DNA of 31,633 nucleotides from a virus. Of the stretch, positions 6,366 to 14,517 are shown piece after piece (the first letter of the stretch is position 1; every line of letters starts with the position of its first letter). A program made the position numbers and the translations under genes. The stretch lies in the IMG/VR virus record IMGVR_UViG_3300028025_000694, positions 1-31,633 of that record, one strand, 5' to 3'. The notes beneath the pieces were generated by a model. That model saw only the letters and a program-made list of their open reading frames with translations, did not search any database and was not told the origin of the DNA.

Positions 6366-6793
6366 GGTCTGGTGCCAGCCTTGTCAATGATCAGCGCTTG
6401 CTTGCGTGGGCTGGTGTCCTCGCTATTTGAGATGCTGATGTGGGTCCAGCGATCAAACTCACGAATGACTTGGTCGTAGCCAATGCCGCTGTCCACGATT
6501 TTGCGTACCACCTCGTCTGGTGTCATGCCTGGCACTTTAAAGTCGGCAGCGCATCCAGTCCGGTGCTGGCTGGAGTCTTTGCTTCCAACTGCATCATTGA
6601 CGAGCTTGGTGCGCAGGCCTGAGCTGATCATGATCGGCTTGCCGCCAAGCACCACCTTCACCTGCTCCAGAAAGTCTGCTAGGCGCGTCAGGTTGGCCAG
6701 CTCTGTGTCGTTGGGACTGTTGTCCCAGCCGTTGCGTTCTGCGGTCTCTGAGGCCGTAAGTTCTTCGAGTGTGAAGTGAGGTGTGAGGTTCAT
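6356..6793 (-). CDS. Endolysin, peptidase M15 (D-Ala-D-Ala carboxypeptidase-like)
   Basis: This 145-residue cell-wall peptidase cuts peptidoglycan cross-links at lysis. The M15 zinc site is visible: SQHRTGCAAD with His 77 and Asp 84, and WTHIS with His 118. The N-terminus (HFTLEEL) and the segment ISSGLRTKLVN before the first histidine are typical of the short M15_3 endolysins. It has no signal peptide, so it needs a holin. It is the last gene of the leftward late region, overlapping the holin gene by ATGA and meeting the early operon tail to tail. Confidence 0.9.
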   Translation of the reverse strand: MNLTPHFTLEELTASETAERNGWDNSPNDTELANLTRLADFLEQVKVVLGGKPIMISSGLRTKLVNDAVGSKDSSQHRTGCAADFKVPGMTPDEVVRKIVDSGIGYDQVIREFDRWTHISISNSEDTSPRKQALIIDKAGTRPYA

Positions 6794-7200
6794 TTTTTGC
6801 TCCGCATGTCTGCGAGTTTCTCAACAGTTCGGCCACCAAAGTAAGCCAAGAAGATAATCTGTCCCCACTGGCCAAGCAGCTGGACATAGGACTCTTGCGC
6901 GTTGTATCCGAAGGCCGACATCATGGTGAACACAAAATAGGCCACAAAAATGGCTATGAGGGCCATAGGCCGGATATTCTTGGAGAGCCAAGAGTCTGAC
7001 CCCATGTCTGCTGTCCATCGGTCTGTGACTGCTGTTTGCTCCACCTCAAATAGCTTGGTGTCGTTGGCCATCTTTGCCAGTTCACCGTCCTGCGCCAGCT
7101 TGGTCAGTTCCAGTTGCGCTTTGGCTTTGGCCTCTGGATCAGGAATGAGTTTGTCGATGAGCTTGCCACCAACATTCAGAAGTGCGTCGAGTGCGATCAT
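6790..7200 (-). CDS. Holin, GTA_holin_3TM-like
   Basis: This 136-residue protein has a long amphipathic N-terminal half (LDALLNVGGKLIDKLIPDP, then a charged helix to about residue 60). A conserved motif around residues 62-82 (RWTADMGSDSWLSKNIRP) leads into two hydrophobic spans at about 78-97 and 108-123. It ends with the basic tail KLADMRSKK. This is the build of the holin family named for the gene transfer agent holin. It forms holes in the inner membrane so that the endolysin can pass. ATGA overlaps on both sides place it in a lysis operon with the endolysin and a membrane-anchored protein. Confidence 0.85.
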   Translation of the reverse strand: MIALDALLNVGGKLIDKLIPDPEAKAKAQLELTKLAQDGELAKMANDTKLFEVEQTAVTDRWTADMGSDSWLSKNIRPMALIAIFVAYFVFTMMSAFGYNAQESYVQLLGQWGQIIFLAYFGGRTVEKLADMRSKK

Positions 7201-7808
7201 TGTTTGCTCCTTGAAAGCATGGTTGCTGCAATTTCCATCATGGTCCTTGCCACCTGAATGTCAGCTGGCTCATTATCCCAGCCAACAGTAATTTGGCCAA
7301 CAAACCTGTTAGGGTCAGGTGGGATGCTGATTCGGCAAGTGTATGTGACACCTTTGGCGATGTACCACAGGCCCATCTCGGATTGCGCTGATCGGTATTC
7401 ACCGCAAGGAATCTCGCTGGCCATCAGCCTGACAACATCAGCGTTGTTGGCTGCGTTCTGAGTAAACAGGCCAACATCAAGCCCATCATTGGTTTTGTCT
7501 CGACCTTCTTTGGTGTAGGCGCGGTGCAGCACTCGAGTTCCAAACATGGGATTAACTTTGAACACGGCCACAATGGTGGCGTTGGTAGTTTTGAACAAGT
7601 GGGCCGCAGCATCTTCCACCCTGTCCTCAACAATGCTTGGCATCTTCTTGGACTCTTTGTATGCACCCATCAGCAGCTCTTGGTTCTGCCAAACAAAGTA
7701 CCCAGCAAAGGCAAACACCGCCATAAGTATCAGTGCAAACAGCTTGAATGGGCTGTCCACATAAGACAGCACTTTGCTCAATATATCTGCTGGCTTTTCT
7801 TCGCTCAT
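7197..7808 (-). CDS. Membrane-anchored protein with GAF-like domain, lysis region
   Basis: This 203-residue protein has a short charged N-terminus, one membrane helix at about residues 21-41, and a soluble domain to the end. The soluble part (about 60-200) shows a GAF-like order: a helix, VAVFKVNP strand, long variable loop, a GLWYIAKGVTYTCRISI strand pair, GQITVGWDNE strand and a final long helix. I infer this fold from pattern alone. No signature residues for a known ligand are visible. It overlaps the holin by ATGA and the small upstream gene by ATGA. A role as holin regulator or lysis-timing sensor would fit, but is inference. Confidence 0.7.
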   Translation of the reverse strand: MSEEKPADILSKVLSYVDSPFKLFALILMAVFAFAGYFVWQNQELLMGAYKESKKMPSIVEDRVEDAAAHLFKTTNATIVAVFKVNPMFGTRVLHRAYTKEGRDKTNDGLDVGLFTQNAANNADVVRLMASEIPCGEYRSAQSEMGLWYIAKGVTYTCRISIPPDPNRFVGQITVGWDNEPADIQVARTMMEIAATMLSRSKQ

Positions 7809-7954
7809 AGTCCAATCATCCCAAGTAGTTTATTGACAACCTTGTCGGCAAGCTCGTCTGGCAAGAATTTGAGCAGGCCCAAGACATACCATGCAATGCA
7901 CATGCGCACGAAGACTTTGAGAAAAAGGTCAAATTGCTTTTGGTATTCATTCAT
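7805..7954 (-). CDS. Small hydrophobic protein (49 aa) in lysis region
   Basis: This 49-residue protein reads from ATG at 7954 and is coupled by ATGA at both ends. It has a charged start (NEYQKQFD), a hydrophobic stretch from about residue 9 to 30 (LFLKVFVRMCIAWYVLGLLKFL) that could span or lie along the membrane, and an amphipathic tail ending in GMIGL. It could be a holin partner or anti-holin. I do not recognise a family. Confidence 0.65.
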   Translation of the reverse strand: MNEYQKQFDLFLKVFVRMCIAWYVLGLLKFLPDELADKVVNKLLGMIGL

Positions 7955-8445
7955 CGCCCACAGCGCGTTCTAGCGCACAAGTCTTGAATCTCAGCAATAC
8001 CCCAACCGACTGCACCAAGAAGCATCACGATCACCACAATTCCAATGGCCCACGCCATCTGCTCGGCTTCATCTTCTTTGCGCTTTTTTTCTTCTTCTTT
8101 GGCTTGTCTGGCTAGATGAGCATCTTCAATGTCCATCTGTTGCTGGCGCTTTTTAATCTTGTCCCACACATCAGCGCGGCCAGTGGCTTGGAACAGCATC
8201 ATTAACTCTTGCTCGAAGCGCTTTGCCTCATCAAGCGCCATCTCGATTTGTAGCGCAGTGCCTAAGTTTGATTTGTTGCCAGAGCGTTTGGCCTCCAGCA
8301 TGGCTTTAGTGGCCACGCTTTTGGCATCAAACATCTTGGCAATAGATGGGGCCAAGCCAGCCAGATCATTTGCGACCTTGCTGGCTTTTTTTACTACGCT
8401 GATTGCACTTTGTAGTCCTGCTAGGGCTGTAATTGGGTCGATCAT
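7951..8445 (-). CDS. Coiled-coil protein with C-terminal membrane segment (164 aa)
   Basis: This 164-residue protein starts MIDPITALAGL and has helices in the first 60 residues. A long coiled coil rich in Lys, Glu and Gln follows at about 75-130, then one membrane helix at about 134-154 and a short tail. The frame is open a little upstream, but ATG at 8445 has AGGTAGAG in front, so I chose it. Its opening resembles that of the gp7-like ejection protein (PDPITAL), probably by chance. It may be a tail-anchored lysis or spanin-type component, or an internal virion protein. Overlaps with both neighbours mark it as part of the same operon. Confidence 0.75.
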   Translation of the reverse strand: MIDPITALAGLQSAISVVKKASKVANDLAGLAPSIAKMFDAKSVATKAMLEAKRSGNKSNLGTALQIEMALDEAKRFEQELMMLFQATGRADVWDKIKKRQQQMDIEDAHLARQAKEEEKKRKEDEAEQMAWAIGIVVIVMLLGAVGWGIAEIQDLCARTRCGR

Positions 8446-8582
8446 TTTCGCTCTACCTTTTTCCACTCAAGGCATACTACTTTGCGATTAAAAACATCAC
8501 CGGTCCATGCCCATCGGACGCATCTATATTCAGTTGATGAGGCTTGCGATAGCATTAAAGCAATCGCAAGTCCATATTTCAA
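8442..8582 (-). CDS. Small exported protein, TTG start (46 aa)
   Basis: Starting at TTG (8582), the frame gives a 46-residue protein with a signal-like N-terminus (KYGLAIALMLSQAS). A conserved-looking core follows with two cysteines, around YRCVRWAWTGD and RKVVCLEW. I recall similar short proteins in the lysis regions of proteobacterial phages. TTG lies in a TTGA overlap with the upstream stop; ATG at residue 10 of this frame is the alternative but would cut the signal. The GGAAG before TTG is closer than usual. It likely acts in the periplasm with a disulfide bond. Confidence 0.6.
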   Translation of the reverse strand: MKYGLAIALMLSQASSTEYRCVRWAWTGDVFNRKVVCLEWKKVERK

Positions 8583-8794
8583 TGCTTCCAATAACTTAGG
8601 AAGTAACCGACAACGGCAGAAGCGCCTGAGACCACAGTCATGCCAAACCAAAGGCCTCCACGACCTTTGTTGGCCAGCGCCACCAGTTCTTCGAGCTGGC
8701 GCTCGACCTTATCCATCTTTTTGTCCATGTCCTGAACTTTCTGCCAGAGCACGCCATATTTGACAAGGTCGATCTCGTTTCCTTCTACTGCCAT
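8579..8794 (-). CDS. Small coiled-coil membrane protein, XhlA-like
   Basis: This 71-residue protein has an N-terminal helix, a heptad-rich stretch (KVQDMDKKMDKVERQLEEL, about residues 19-37) and a C-terminal membrane helix at about 47-66 ending in SYWKH. The layout matches XhlA/haemolysin-type lysis accessory proteins. The frame opens further up, but ATG at 8794 has GGGAG at a good distance. It lies between virion genes and the lysis genes and overlaps the next gene. Alternatively it could be a holin of its own. Confidence 0.68.
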   Translation of the reverse strand: MAVEGNEIDLVKYGVLWQKVQDMDKKMDKVERQLEELVALANKGRGGLWFGMTVVSGASAVVGYFLSYWKH

Positions 8795-8811
8795 TGCGTC
8801 AGCTCCCAACA

Positions 8812-9165
8812 TTAAAGGCCTTGGCCTGGCGTGATGTACACAGTGGCCGCTGCGCTTGATAGGCCGCTGAAGTATGTGTCTTGGCTGAAACGCAAGATTT
8901 CAACTGCACCAGGCACCAGAACGATGGCTGCTGATGGTGTGCCGGCAATAGGAGCAACTGCGTTTGCTGTAGCCTCTGATGCGCTTGCACCAGTTCCCAA
9001 AAACACGGTTGTTGTTCCTGAGTTGATAAATCGATACTGGCCTGCATTCTGTGGATCAAACCTAGCGTAAACAGGCGCTTGAACGCCAGCAGGTGCAGAT
9101 GCGGCTGCCGCCACGACAGCGGTTTTACCAAGAGGCGTAAATGCAATTTGTGAGTTGGTGCTCAT
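8812..9165 (-). CDS. Small beta-rich virion-type protein (117 aa)
   Basis: This 117-residue protein has high Ala, Thr, Val and Gly, no cysteine and no charged clusters. An Ala-rich stretch near residues 15-30 is followed by alternating strands (ARFDPQNAGQYRFINSGTT, then VPGAVEILRF and VYITPGQG). This is the look of a capsid decoration or fibre-tip protein. It stands between the tail-fibre chaperone and the lysis region, so a role at the fibre is likely. It resembles the pair at 17444-18125 in size and style, but I could not align them convincingly. AAGGAA precedes the ATG. Confidence 0.68.
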   Translation of the reverse strand: MSTNSQIAFTPLGKTAVVAAAASAPAGVQAPVYARFDPQNAGQYRFINSGTTTVFLGTGASASEATANAVAPIAGTPSAAIVLVPGAVEILRFSQDTYFSGLSSAAATVYITPGQGL

Positions 9166-9176
9166 GATTAAATTCC

Positions 9177-9362
9177 TTAAATGTTAGATGGAGATTCAGG
9201 CCAGTTGATTTCATTAGGAAATCCTGTCTGTGCTGTTACATCACGCAATTTTTGGCGATATTCAGCCCAAGCCTGTTGATCAACTTGAGAGTCAGCAAGC
9301 TGAGTCCAGTCTGTGTATCGCAACAAGTCATTGCGATGTGATCTTGCTTCTTGTTCATTCAT
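9177..9362 (-). CDS. Phage tail assembly chaperone-like protein
   Basis: This 61-residue protein contains the typical run RNDLLRYTDWTQLADS near residues 10-25, then WAEYRQKLRDVT and FPNEINWPE. This pattern is shared by tail-fibre assembly chaperones found next to fibre genes. These help the fibre trimer fold and are not part of the virion. A TTG at 9368 is in frame, but ATG at 9362 has AAAGGA at a proper distance. It follows the 204-residue fibre gene by 2 bases, the expected client. Confidence 0.78.
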   Translation of the reverse strand: MNEQEARSHRNDLLRYTDWTQLADSQVDQQAWAEYRQKLRDVTAQTGFPNEINWPESPSNI

Positions 9363-9364
9363 GA

Positions 9365-9979
9365 TCAACGTCCTTTGAAGAGTCTTCGAACTGAGAAAGT
9401 CATGGACTGTGTTCCACCACTTTTCTGTTGGTATTCAAGATAACCAGCATTGATTCGTACATCAGCAACACCAGAGTTTGCACTGAAAGCAGTTCCACCA
9501 GTGCTTAATGGGATAAGAACACTTGCACTAGACGAGTAGTTCAAAAATCCAATTGCTTGGTAAGCATCAGTGGCTGCAATCGTCACATAGTATTGATACA
9601 GCGTGTTTGGCTCTAATGTACTCATCTGAACCACTTGACTGTATGTCGTCGTGTTTATATTCACAGAACCTGATGCAATAACCTGTGAACTCATCTCTCC
9701 ACCAAATGTCGCAACTCCTGACACTGATAGATCAACACCATTCAGGTTAGCACCGCCCTCGACTCGCTGCCAAACTGATCCATTGAACGTGGCCCAATCA
9801 CCTACACCCCAGTTGCTTATGCCATCAAGCGTTGTTGTTCCAGCAACCGAAACAACATAGTAGTCACCTTTGGCTCCAACACCAGATGCCAATGATGGCG
9901 TGTTGGTGCTGGCGTTCCATGTGCCTTTGTAATTTAGAGCACCGATTGCATTTGTGATCGATGAGACTGTTTTTAGCAT
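9365..9979 (-). CDS. Short tail fibre protein
   Basis: This 204-residue protein has an N-terminal region with NYKGTWNAS, then GAKGDYYVVSVAGTT and GVGDWATFNGSVWQRV (about residues 16-75). That block is widespread in phage tail fibres and appears to be a small carbohydrate-binding or collar fold. The C-terminal 120 residues are beta-rich (Ser, Thr, Tyr) and probably form the tip. It is followed directly by its likely chaperone. Beside a full tailspike this gives the phage a second receptor-binding candidate. AAGGAA precedes the start. Confidence 0.72.
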   Translation of the reverse strand: MLKTVSSITNAIGALNYKGTWNASTNTPSLASGVGAKGDYYVVSVAGTTTLDGISNWGVGDWATFNGSVWQRVEGGANLNGVDLSVSGVATFGGEMSSQVIASGSVNINTTTYSQVVQMSTLEPNTLYQYYVTIAATDAYQAIGFLNYSSSASVLIPLSTGGTAFSANSGVADVRINAGYLEYQQKSGGTQSMTFSVRRLFKGR

Positions 9980-9988
9980 GATGATTCC

Positions 9989-10246
9989 TTAGCAATCAAC
10001 TGCATCGACAAACTCTTCAAGAGTTTTCAAGTGTTCGTATGCTTGTTTGATGAAGTTTTGGCCATTCATATTTGGGACAAACTGAAACCCTTTTTGGGCT
10101 AACACTTGCGTGTCTTTTGCATAGTCCACATAGGCAGTAACAGATTCTTTTGTTCCGCTTACTGATTTAACTTTGATGTATGCGTCTTGAAAAGTATTTT
10201 CGAGACCAAAGTTATTTTTGAGAGAAATTGTTTTCTTGAGAGCCAT
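9989..10246 (-). CDS. Phage hypothetical protein, tail region (85 aa)
   Basis: This 85-residue protein has a strand-rich first two thirds (TISLKNNFGLENTFQDAYIKV, cut into repeated strands, then VTAYVDYAKD) and a helix at the end (FIKQAYEHLKTLEEF). The gene lies between the tailspike and the fibre, 12 bases after the tailspike stop. Small proteins of this pattern are common near phage fibre genes and have no known role. AAAAGGAAA precedes the ATG. Confidence 0.68.
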   Translation of the reverse strand: MALKKTISLKNNFGLENTFQDAYIKVKSVSGTKESVTAYVDYAKDTQVLAQKGFQFVPNMNGQNFIKQAYEHLKTLEEFVDAVDC

Positions 10247-10257
10247 GATTTTTCCTT

Positions 10258-12126
10258 TTAGAGAGTGATCAAACGATAACGGTAATGATTGAATGTTGTA
10301 CCAAGACCGTTTTTAATTAGGACGCGAATTACATCACCTGCCGACAACAGAGTGTTCAAAGTTGTGAACGACCAGTTGTCTCGATTAGCAGTTGTTGCAA
10401 ACAAAGTTGGATTCACATCGACTCCATTAATGTTGACAACCCAATAATCAGAAGCGCCACCACCAATCGATGTTGGATTGATACACCAAGAAATACCAAC
10501 CACTCGCATTTCACGCTGTGCGGTCAAATACTCAAAATCAGTGCTTCCTGTGATAACTGTGTACTCTGGGAAGTCATTTGAATAGTTGAAGTTTGAACCT
10601 GCACCATTCAAAGTGACACCGCCTGTAACTGCCGATGCTTCCAAATTATTAATCAGAGGCATTTCAACACGAGCGCTAGTAACGCTGCCACCAACTTCCA
10701 ATATCTCTGTCCACAAGTTTTGTGCAGTGTTGCCTTCTATACGCAATCGCAAAACTTCGCTGACATTGATTGCGGATGAAATATTTGAACAATCAATATT
10801 ATTGTTAATAATATTAAGGTAAGTTTTTGCAGAATTTACGGCTGTAATACATCTTGCATTTGTTGCCGTTCCACCCTTTGTGATGTAGTTATTGGAAACA
10901 GTAACTTCATTCATCTTGCCAGACAACAACACAGCATATTTTTTATGCGTATGAATGATGTTGCTGTCAATAATGATTCGTTTAGGGATTAACGTGCCAG
11001 CACCGGTCGATCCGTTGATGTATACGCCATAACCAAAATCGCCTGAAATGGTGTTGATGTTGTTGTTGTTTCGAAGGACATTGCTTGATATGACAATATC
11101 TTCGCAAAGATAGTTGAGTGAAATACCAGCAACGCAATCCTCAACAATGTTGCCTGTAATAACACCCCAACGGTTTGTCAGATTGCTGGATTCCACTTCC
11201 ACACCATACAACTTACCACTGCGAATCAGGTTGTTTGCAATGATGAAGTTTGTTGTACCGTTGTCACAAGCAATGGCTGACTGGTTTCCTATGTTTGTGA
11301 CTGTGTTGTGTGAGAAGTCAATCAGATCAGAATTGTCAACGCTAATCATTCCCCATGCAAACACGCCATCAATTTTGCAATGATGGACTTTTACGTTTGT
11401 ACAACCGTCAACATAAATACCAGTGTCACCATTTTGTGGATCATCTGGGTCAATTAAATTATTGCCTTGAATGAAAATATGAGAGATGTCAATGTTTTCA
11501 ACAGTTTGGCCAAAAATTGCACCACCCTTAGCGTAGCTGGTTGTAATCTGTGAAGATTCGCCAGCGCCCAAAAGATTGACATTGTTTTTTAGGTTAATAA
11601 CTGTGACCAAATACTCACCAGATGGGAAGTAAACAGTGCCGCCACCAGCGTCTTCTGCTGCGTCAATAGCTGCTTGAATCGCTGTTGTTGTATTGGTAGC
11701 ACCAGTGTTGTCAGCGCCAAAGTCTAAAACGCTCAATGTCTGAGCTAATTTTGCTTCGACATTAGTCTGCACCGCACCAGTAAATGGAGGGTCATAAACC
11801 ACATCTTGAGCATTGATGATATTTCCATAACGCTCAGTCGCAGCTGGTGCGCTATACACCAAACTACCATTGCGATTCTGCACTCGGATGCTGTAGTCGC
11901 TGTTGACATACAGGCGTGCAGGTGTTCCGCTGTTGGAAGGGTATCCTGCCAGTGTTCGGATTGGCTGTGTGGCCTGAATTGTCAGTGCAGCATCCCAATA
12001 CACATTGATCGGGTTGGTCTGTGGATTGAGGTTTTTTGTTCCAATCCAGATGTAGCCATTCTCAAGAGGCTGGCCATCGATGTCTGTGAAGATCGGGAAG
12101 GTTGGCTGAATGCTGAGTGCGGTCAT
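10258..12126 (-). CDS. Tailspike with P22-type head-binding domain and pectate-lyase beta-helix
   Basis: This is a 622-residue receptor-binding protein. Residues 1-110 match the P22 tailspike head-binding domain: FPIFTDIDGQPLENGYIWIG near 10-29, INVYWDAALT near 40-49 and NSDYSIRVQNRNGSLVYSAP near 75-94. Residues from about 133 carry the pectate-lyase fold opening (VLDFGADNTG, then TTAIQAAIDAAEDAGGGTVYFP). A repeated right-handed beta-helix with Asn-rich turns (NNVNLLG, NNLIRSG, SNNYI) runs to about 480. The last 120 residues form a separate beta domain. It probably binds and may cut a surface polysaccharide. The gene follows the ejection proteins directly, as expected in a P22-like late operon. 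Confidence 0.9.
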   Translation of the reverse strand: MTALSIQPTFPIFTDIDGQPLENGYIWIGTKNLNPQTNPINVYWDAALTIQATQPIRTLAGYPSNSGTPARLYVNSDYSIRVQNRNGSLVYSAPAATERYGNIINAQDVVYDPPFTGAVQTNVEAKLAQTLSVLDFGADNTGATNTTTAIQAAIDAAEDAGGGTVYFPSGEYLVTVINLKNNVNLLGAGESSQITTSYAKGGAIFGQTVENIDISHIFIQGNNLIDPDDPQNGDTGIYVDGCTNVKVHHCKIDGVFAWGMISVDNSDLIDFSHNTVTNIGNQSAIACDNGTTNFIIANNLIRSGKLYGVEVESSNLTNRWGVITGNIVEDCVAGISLNYLCEDIVISSNVLRNNNNINTISGDFGYGVYINGSTGAGTLIPKRIIIDSNIIHTHKKYAVLLSGKMNEVTVSNNYITKGGTATNARCITAVNSAKTYLNIINNNIDCSNISSAINVSEVLRLRIEGNTAQNLWTEILEVGGSVTSARVEMPLINNLEASAVTGGVTLNGAGSNFNYSNDFPEYTVITGSTDFEYLTAQREMRVVGISWCINPTSIGGGASDYWVVNINGVDVNPTLFATTANRDNWSFTTLNTLLSAGDVIRVLIKNGLGTTFNHYRYRLITL

Positions 12127-14517
12127 TTATTGGTTCTCCTGGTCAAATTGGCGCTCGGTCTGGGTTGCTGTCTGCAACCACTGAATCCTTGCATCCAACG
12201 CTTTTGGCAGTTTAGCTGCGTCTGCGAATTTCTGGAAGGATTGTGACATGGCTGTGCGACGAATACTAGCTGCGCTTGGTGTTCCCTTAGTCGCAGCTTC
12301 GATGGCAAGTTTCTGAAAGTTCTCATCAGCGAACAGTTTTCCTGCTGCTTTGAGTGAATCCTTGTTGCCTTGGGTCATGGCTCCAGTGATTATTGATGTG
12401 GCTGCGGCTGCAATAGGACCACCCATTGCCGCTGCACCAGTCAATGCGCCCTTGGACAACGTGCTCTCCATGACCTTACCGATCAGGCTTTCTGCCTGCA
12501 TGCCTTGCAGCAATGCTTGGTTTGCCTTTCCGGTGGTCAGGACATTGGCTCTGGCCTCTGTAACGCGCTTGGAGACCTCGAACAGGTCGCGCAATACGTC
12601 TGCCGAGTCTTTGCCAAGTGTGTCGACGATGGTTTTGTAGACTGGTGGGTTGGCACGCAGCTTGGGATAGAGGTCGGCAAACTCGGAGAATCCGAATCCA
12701 CCCTTTTCAGCGCCTCTGGCCGAGCGTGTGACGGATGCCAGTGCGGTGGCCAGTGTCTCTTTGCGCAAGTCTTCTGGAACGGTCTTGAGCAAGCGATTGA
12801 ACTCGCCAGCATCGCCCTTTGCCGCGCCAGTGATGGCTGTGCGCATCTTGTTGGCCACGCTGCCCTCGATGTCTTGGCCGAACGCATTCACGATGCGCTT
12901 GCCCAAGGCACGCTCTTTTGCATACAGCAGATTGGCCGCACGCAGTTGCTGGCGCAGTTCCTCACCACCAATGTTTCCAACGTTTGTCAGTTGATCGTCA
13001 GCCAGTGCCGCATACAGACGCTTGAGGTCTGCCTCGGCCATGCTTCCATATGGAGACTCCATCTTGTTGATGGCGTTTCCGATCAGTGTTTTCTCGCGCT
13101 TGAGTCGGCCATACGTAATGTTGCCTTCCTCGATCATCTTGGCCAGATTGCGCTCGGCTGCCGACATGCCTTTTTCGCCCACCTCGGCCTTGACGGTGTC
13201 AAGGGTTTCTTTGAGCTTTGGCAGGTCAACCACCGATGTCTTTGGCACCACTTCATCGACTGCGTTGTAGACCTTGCCTGCCTGCGCATTGAGGTCTGAA
13301 CGAGTCTTGGTCAATGAGTCCTTGATCTTTTGCGATACCACGCCTGGTGCGACTGCACCTTCGACAAATGTGGCATCGAATTGTTTGATCACATCGTCGG
13401 CCTTGTCCACGGCTTGCGTGACGGTGTTGCGCCATGCTGCCTCTGCCTCAGTGCCTGCGGCTGATCTTGTTAGGCCTGCGGCTGCGCGGACTTGTGGGTT
13501 GTCGCTGAACACATCGGCAGGCAGTTGAATGCCAAGCCGATCGGCTGCTTCTTTGGCTGCGACATTGACCTGAGCAAGATCGGCCAGCCGGTCGCGTGCG
13601 CCAGCCGAGCCGAAACCTGTGCCGGATGCCTTCTTGACCAGATTGCCAACTTCTTCCTCAGTAATCTCTGTCACCAATGGAGCCACTGCTGGTGCAGCTG
13701 GTGTGACTGGGACTTCTGGAACGGTTGGTGCTGCCTCTGGCATTGCTGCGGCCACTGGTGCTGCTGGAGGTGCTTCTGGAGCCATCGCTGTTCCCATTGG
13801 AGCGCCTGGTGCTCCTGCCGCTGGAGCAGGTGCTGGCGCTTTGCCTGTGACGCGCTGTACGCCCTTTTTGACAGCTTGGACTACCGGAGGTGCCACGCGC
13901 TGAATGATCTGTCCTGCTGGGCCTGTAGCGCCAGCCATAAGAACCTCTCCAGTGTCGAACTTGCCACCAGTGCCTGCTTGAGTTGCTTCGATGGCCGCTT
14001 GAGTTGCGCCACCGGCCACGACTGCACCAGGGATGGTTGCGGCTCGGCCTGCTGGTGTGAAGGCCGCAATGCCACCGACTGCGCGAGGGATATCACCCAT
14101 CGTGAAGCCTGGTGGGATTGCATATTCTTTTTGATCAACCGACGAGCGCAGTAAGTAGTTTCCCTTAGCGTCTTGGCGAACCTGAACACCAGGGAAGTTG
14201 GATTGCAGAATCTGCACCGTTTCCTTGGGATTGCTCAGGAGTGTGCCTAGAGCTGTTTTAAACGATGCCACGCTCATTTGATTGAGTTCAGGCATGCTTG
14301 TCCATTCTGGCAGTGCTTGAGTCTCAGGCGTTGCGCGTGCGCGGCCAGTGACCGACTCGGCAATGCTTTCCAAGAATCCCATTGGCTTTGGCTGTGATGC
14401 CGCCCATTGCTCAGGAGACATTGGAGCCGCAGCTGGTGCTGTGGCCGTAGGTGCAGGCGCAGGAGCTGCTGGTGCAGCCTGCTTAGTCTGTGATGCCAAC
14501 CATTCTTCTGGACTCAT
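12127..14517 (-). CDS. Large internal DNA ejection protein, gp16-like
   Basis: This 796-residue protein begins with two MSPE-E/Q-WLASQ-type repeats separated by an Ala/Pro-rich stretch. A globular part around 70-200 and another Ala/Pro linker near 230-290 follow. The second half is long and helical, with Ala- and Lys-rich coiled coils and a Gly/Ala-rich segment near 690-730 that could insert into a membrane. Position after the gp7- and gp20-like genes and before the tailspike equals gp16 of P22, which is packaged in the head and enters the cell envelope with the DNA. Sequence similarity to P22 itself is not evident. It overlaps the previous gene by ATGA. Confidence 0.75.
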   Translation of the reverse strand: MSPEEWLASQTKQAAPAAPAPAPTATAPAAAPMSPEQWAASQPKPMGFLESIAESVTGRARATPETQALPEWTSMPELNQMSVASFKTALGTLLSNPKETVQILQSNFPGVQVRQDAKGNYLLRSSVDQKEYAIPPGFTMGDIPRAVGGIAAFTPAGRAATIPGAVVAGGATQAAIEATQAGTGGKFDTGEVLMAGATGPAGQIIQRVAPPVVQAVKKGVQRVTGKAPAPAPAAGAPGAPMGTAMAPEAPPAAPVAAAMPEAAPTVPEVPVTPAAPAVAPLVTEITEEEVGNLVKKASGTGFGSAGARDRLADLAQVNVAAKEAADRLGIQLPADVFSDNPQVRAAAGLTRSAAGTEAEAAWRNTVTQAVDKADDVIKQFDATFVEGAVAPGVVSQKIKDSLTKTRSDLNAQAGKVYNAVDEVVPKTSVVDLPKLKETLDTVKAEVGEKGMSAAERNLAKMIEEGNITYGRLKREKTLIGNAINKMESPYGSMAEADLKRLYAALADDQLTNVGNIGGEELRQQLRAANLLYAKERALGKRIVNAFGQDIEGSVANKMRTAITGAAKGDAGEFNRLLKTVPEDLRKETLATALASVTRSARGAEKGGFGFSEFADLYPKLRANPPVYKTIVDTLGKDSADVLRDLFEVSKRVTEARANVLTTGKANQALLQGMQAESLIGKVMESTLSKGALTGAAAMGGPIAAAATSIITGAMTQGNKDSLKAAGKLFADENFQKLAIEAATKGTPSAASIRRTAMSQSFQKFADAAKLPKALDARIQWLQTATQTERQFDQENQ

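Noticed and set aside
12505-13299. Rightward open frame of about 264 codons opposite the gp16-like gene
   Set aside because: Cys- and Leu-rich composition without a family pattern; the leftward frame is 796 codons long and fits the operon.
13492-14154. Rightward open frame of about 220 codons, very rich in Cys and Trp
   Set aside because: It mirrors Ala/Pro-rich codons of the gp16-like gene (GCA and CCA read as TGC and TGG). It is not a real Cys-rich protein.
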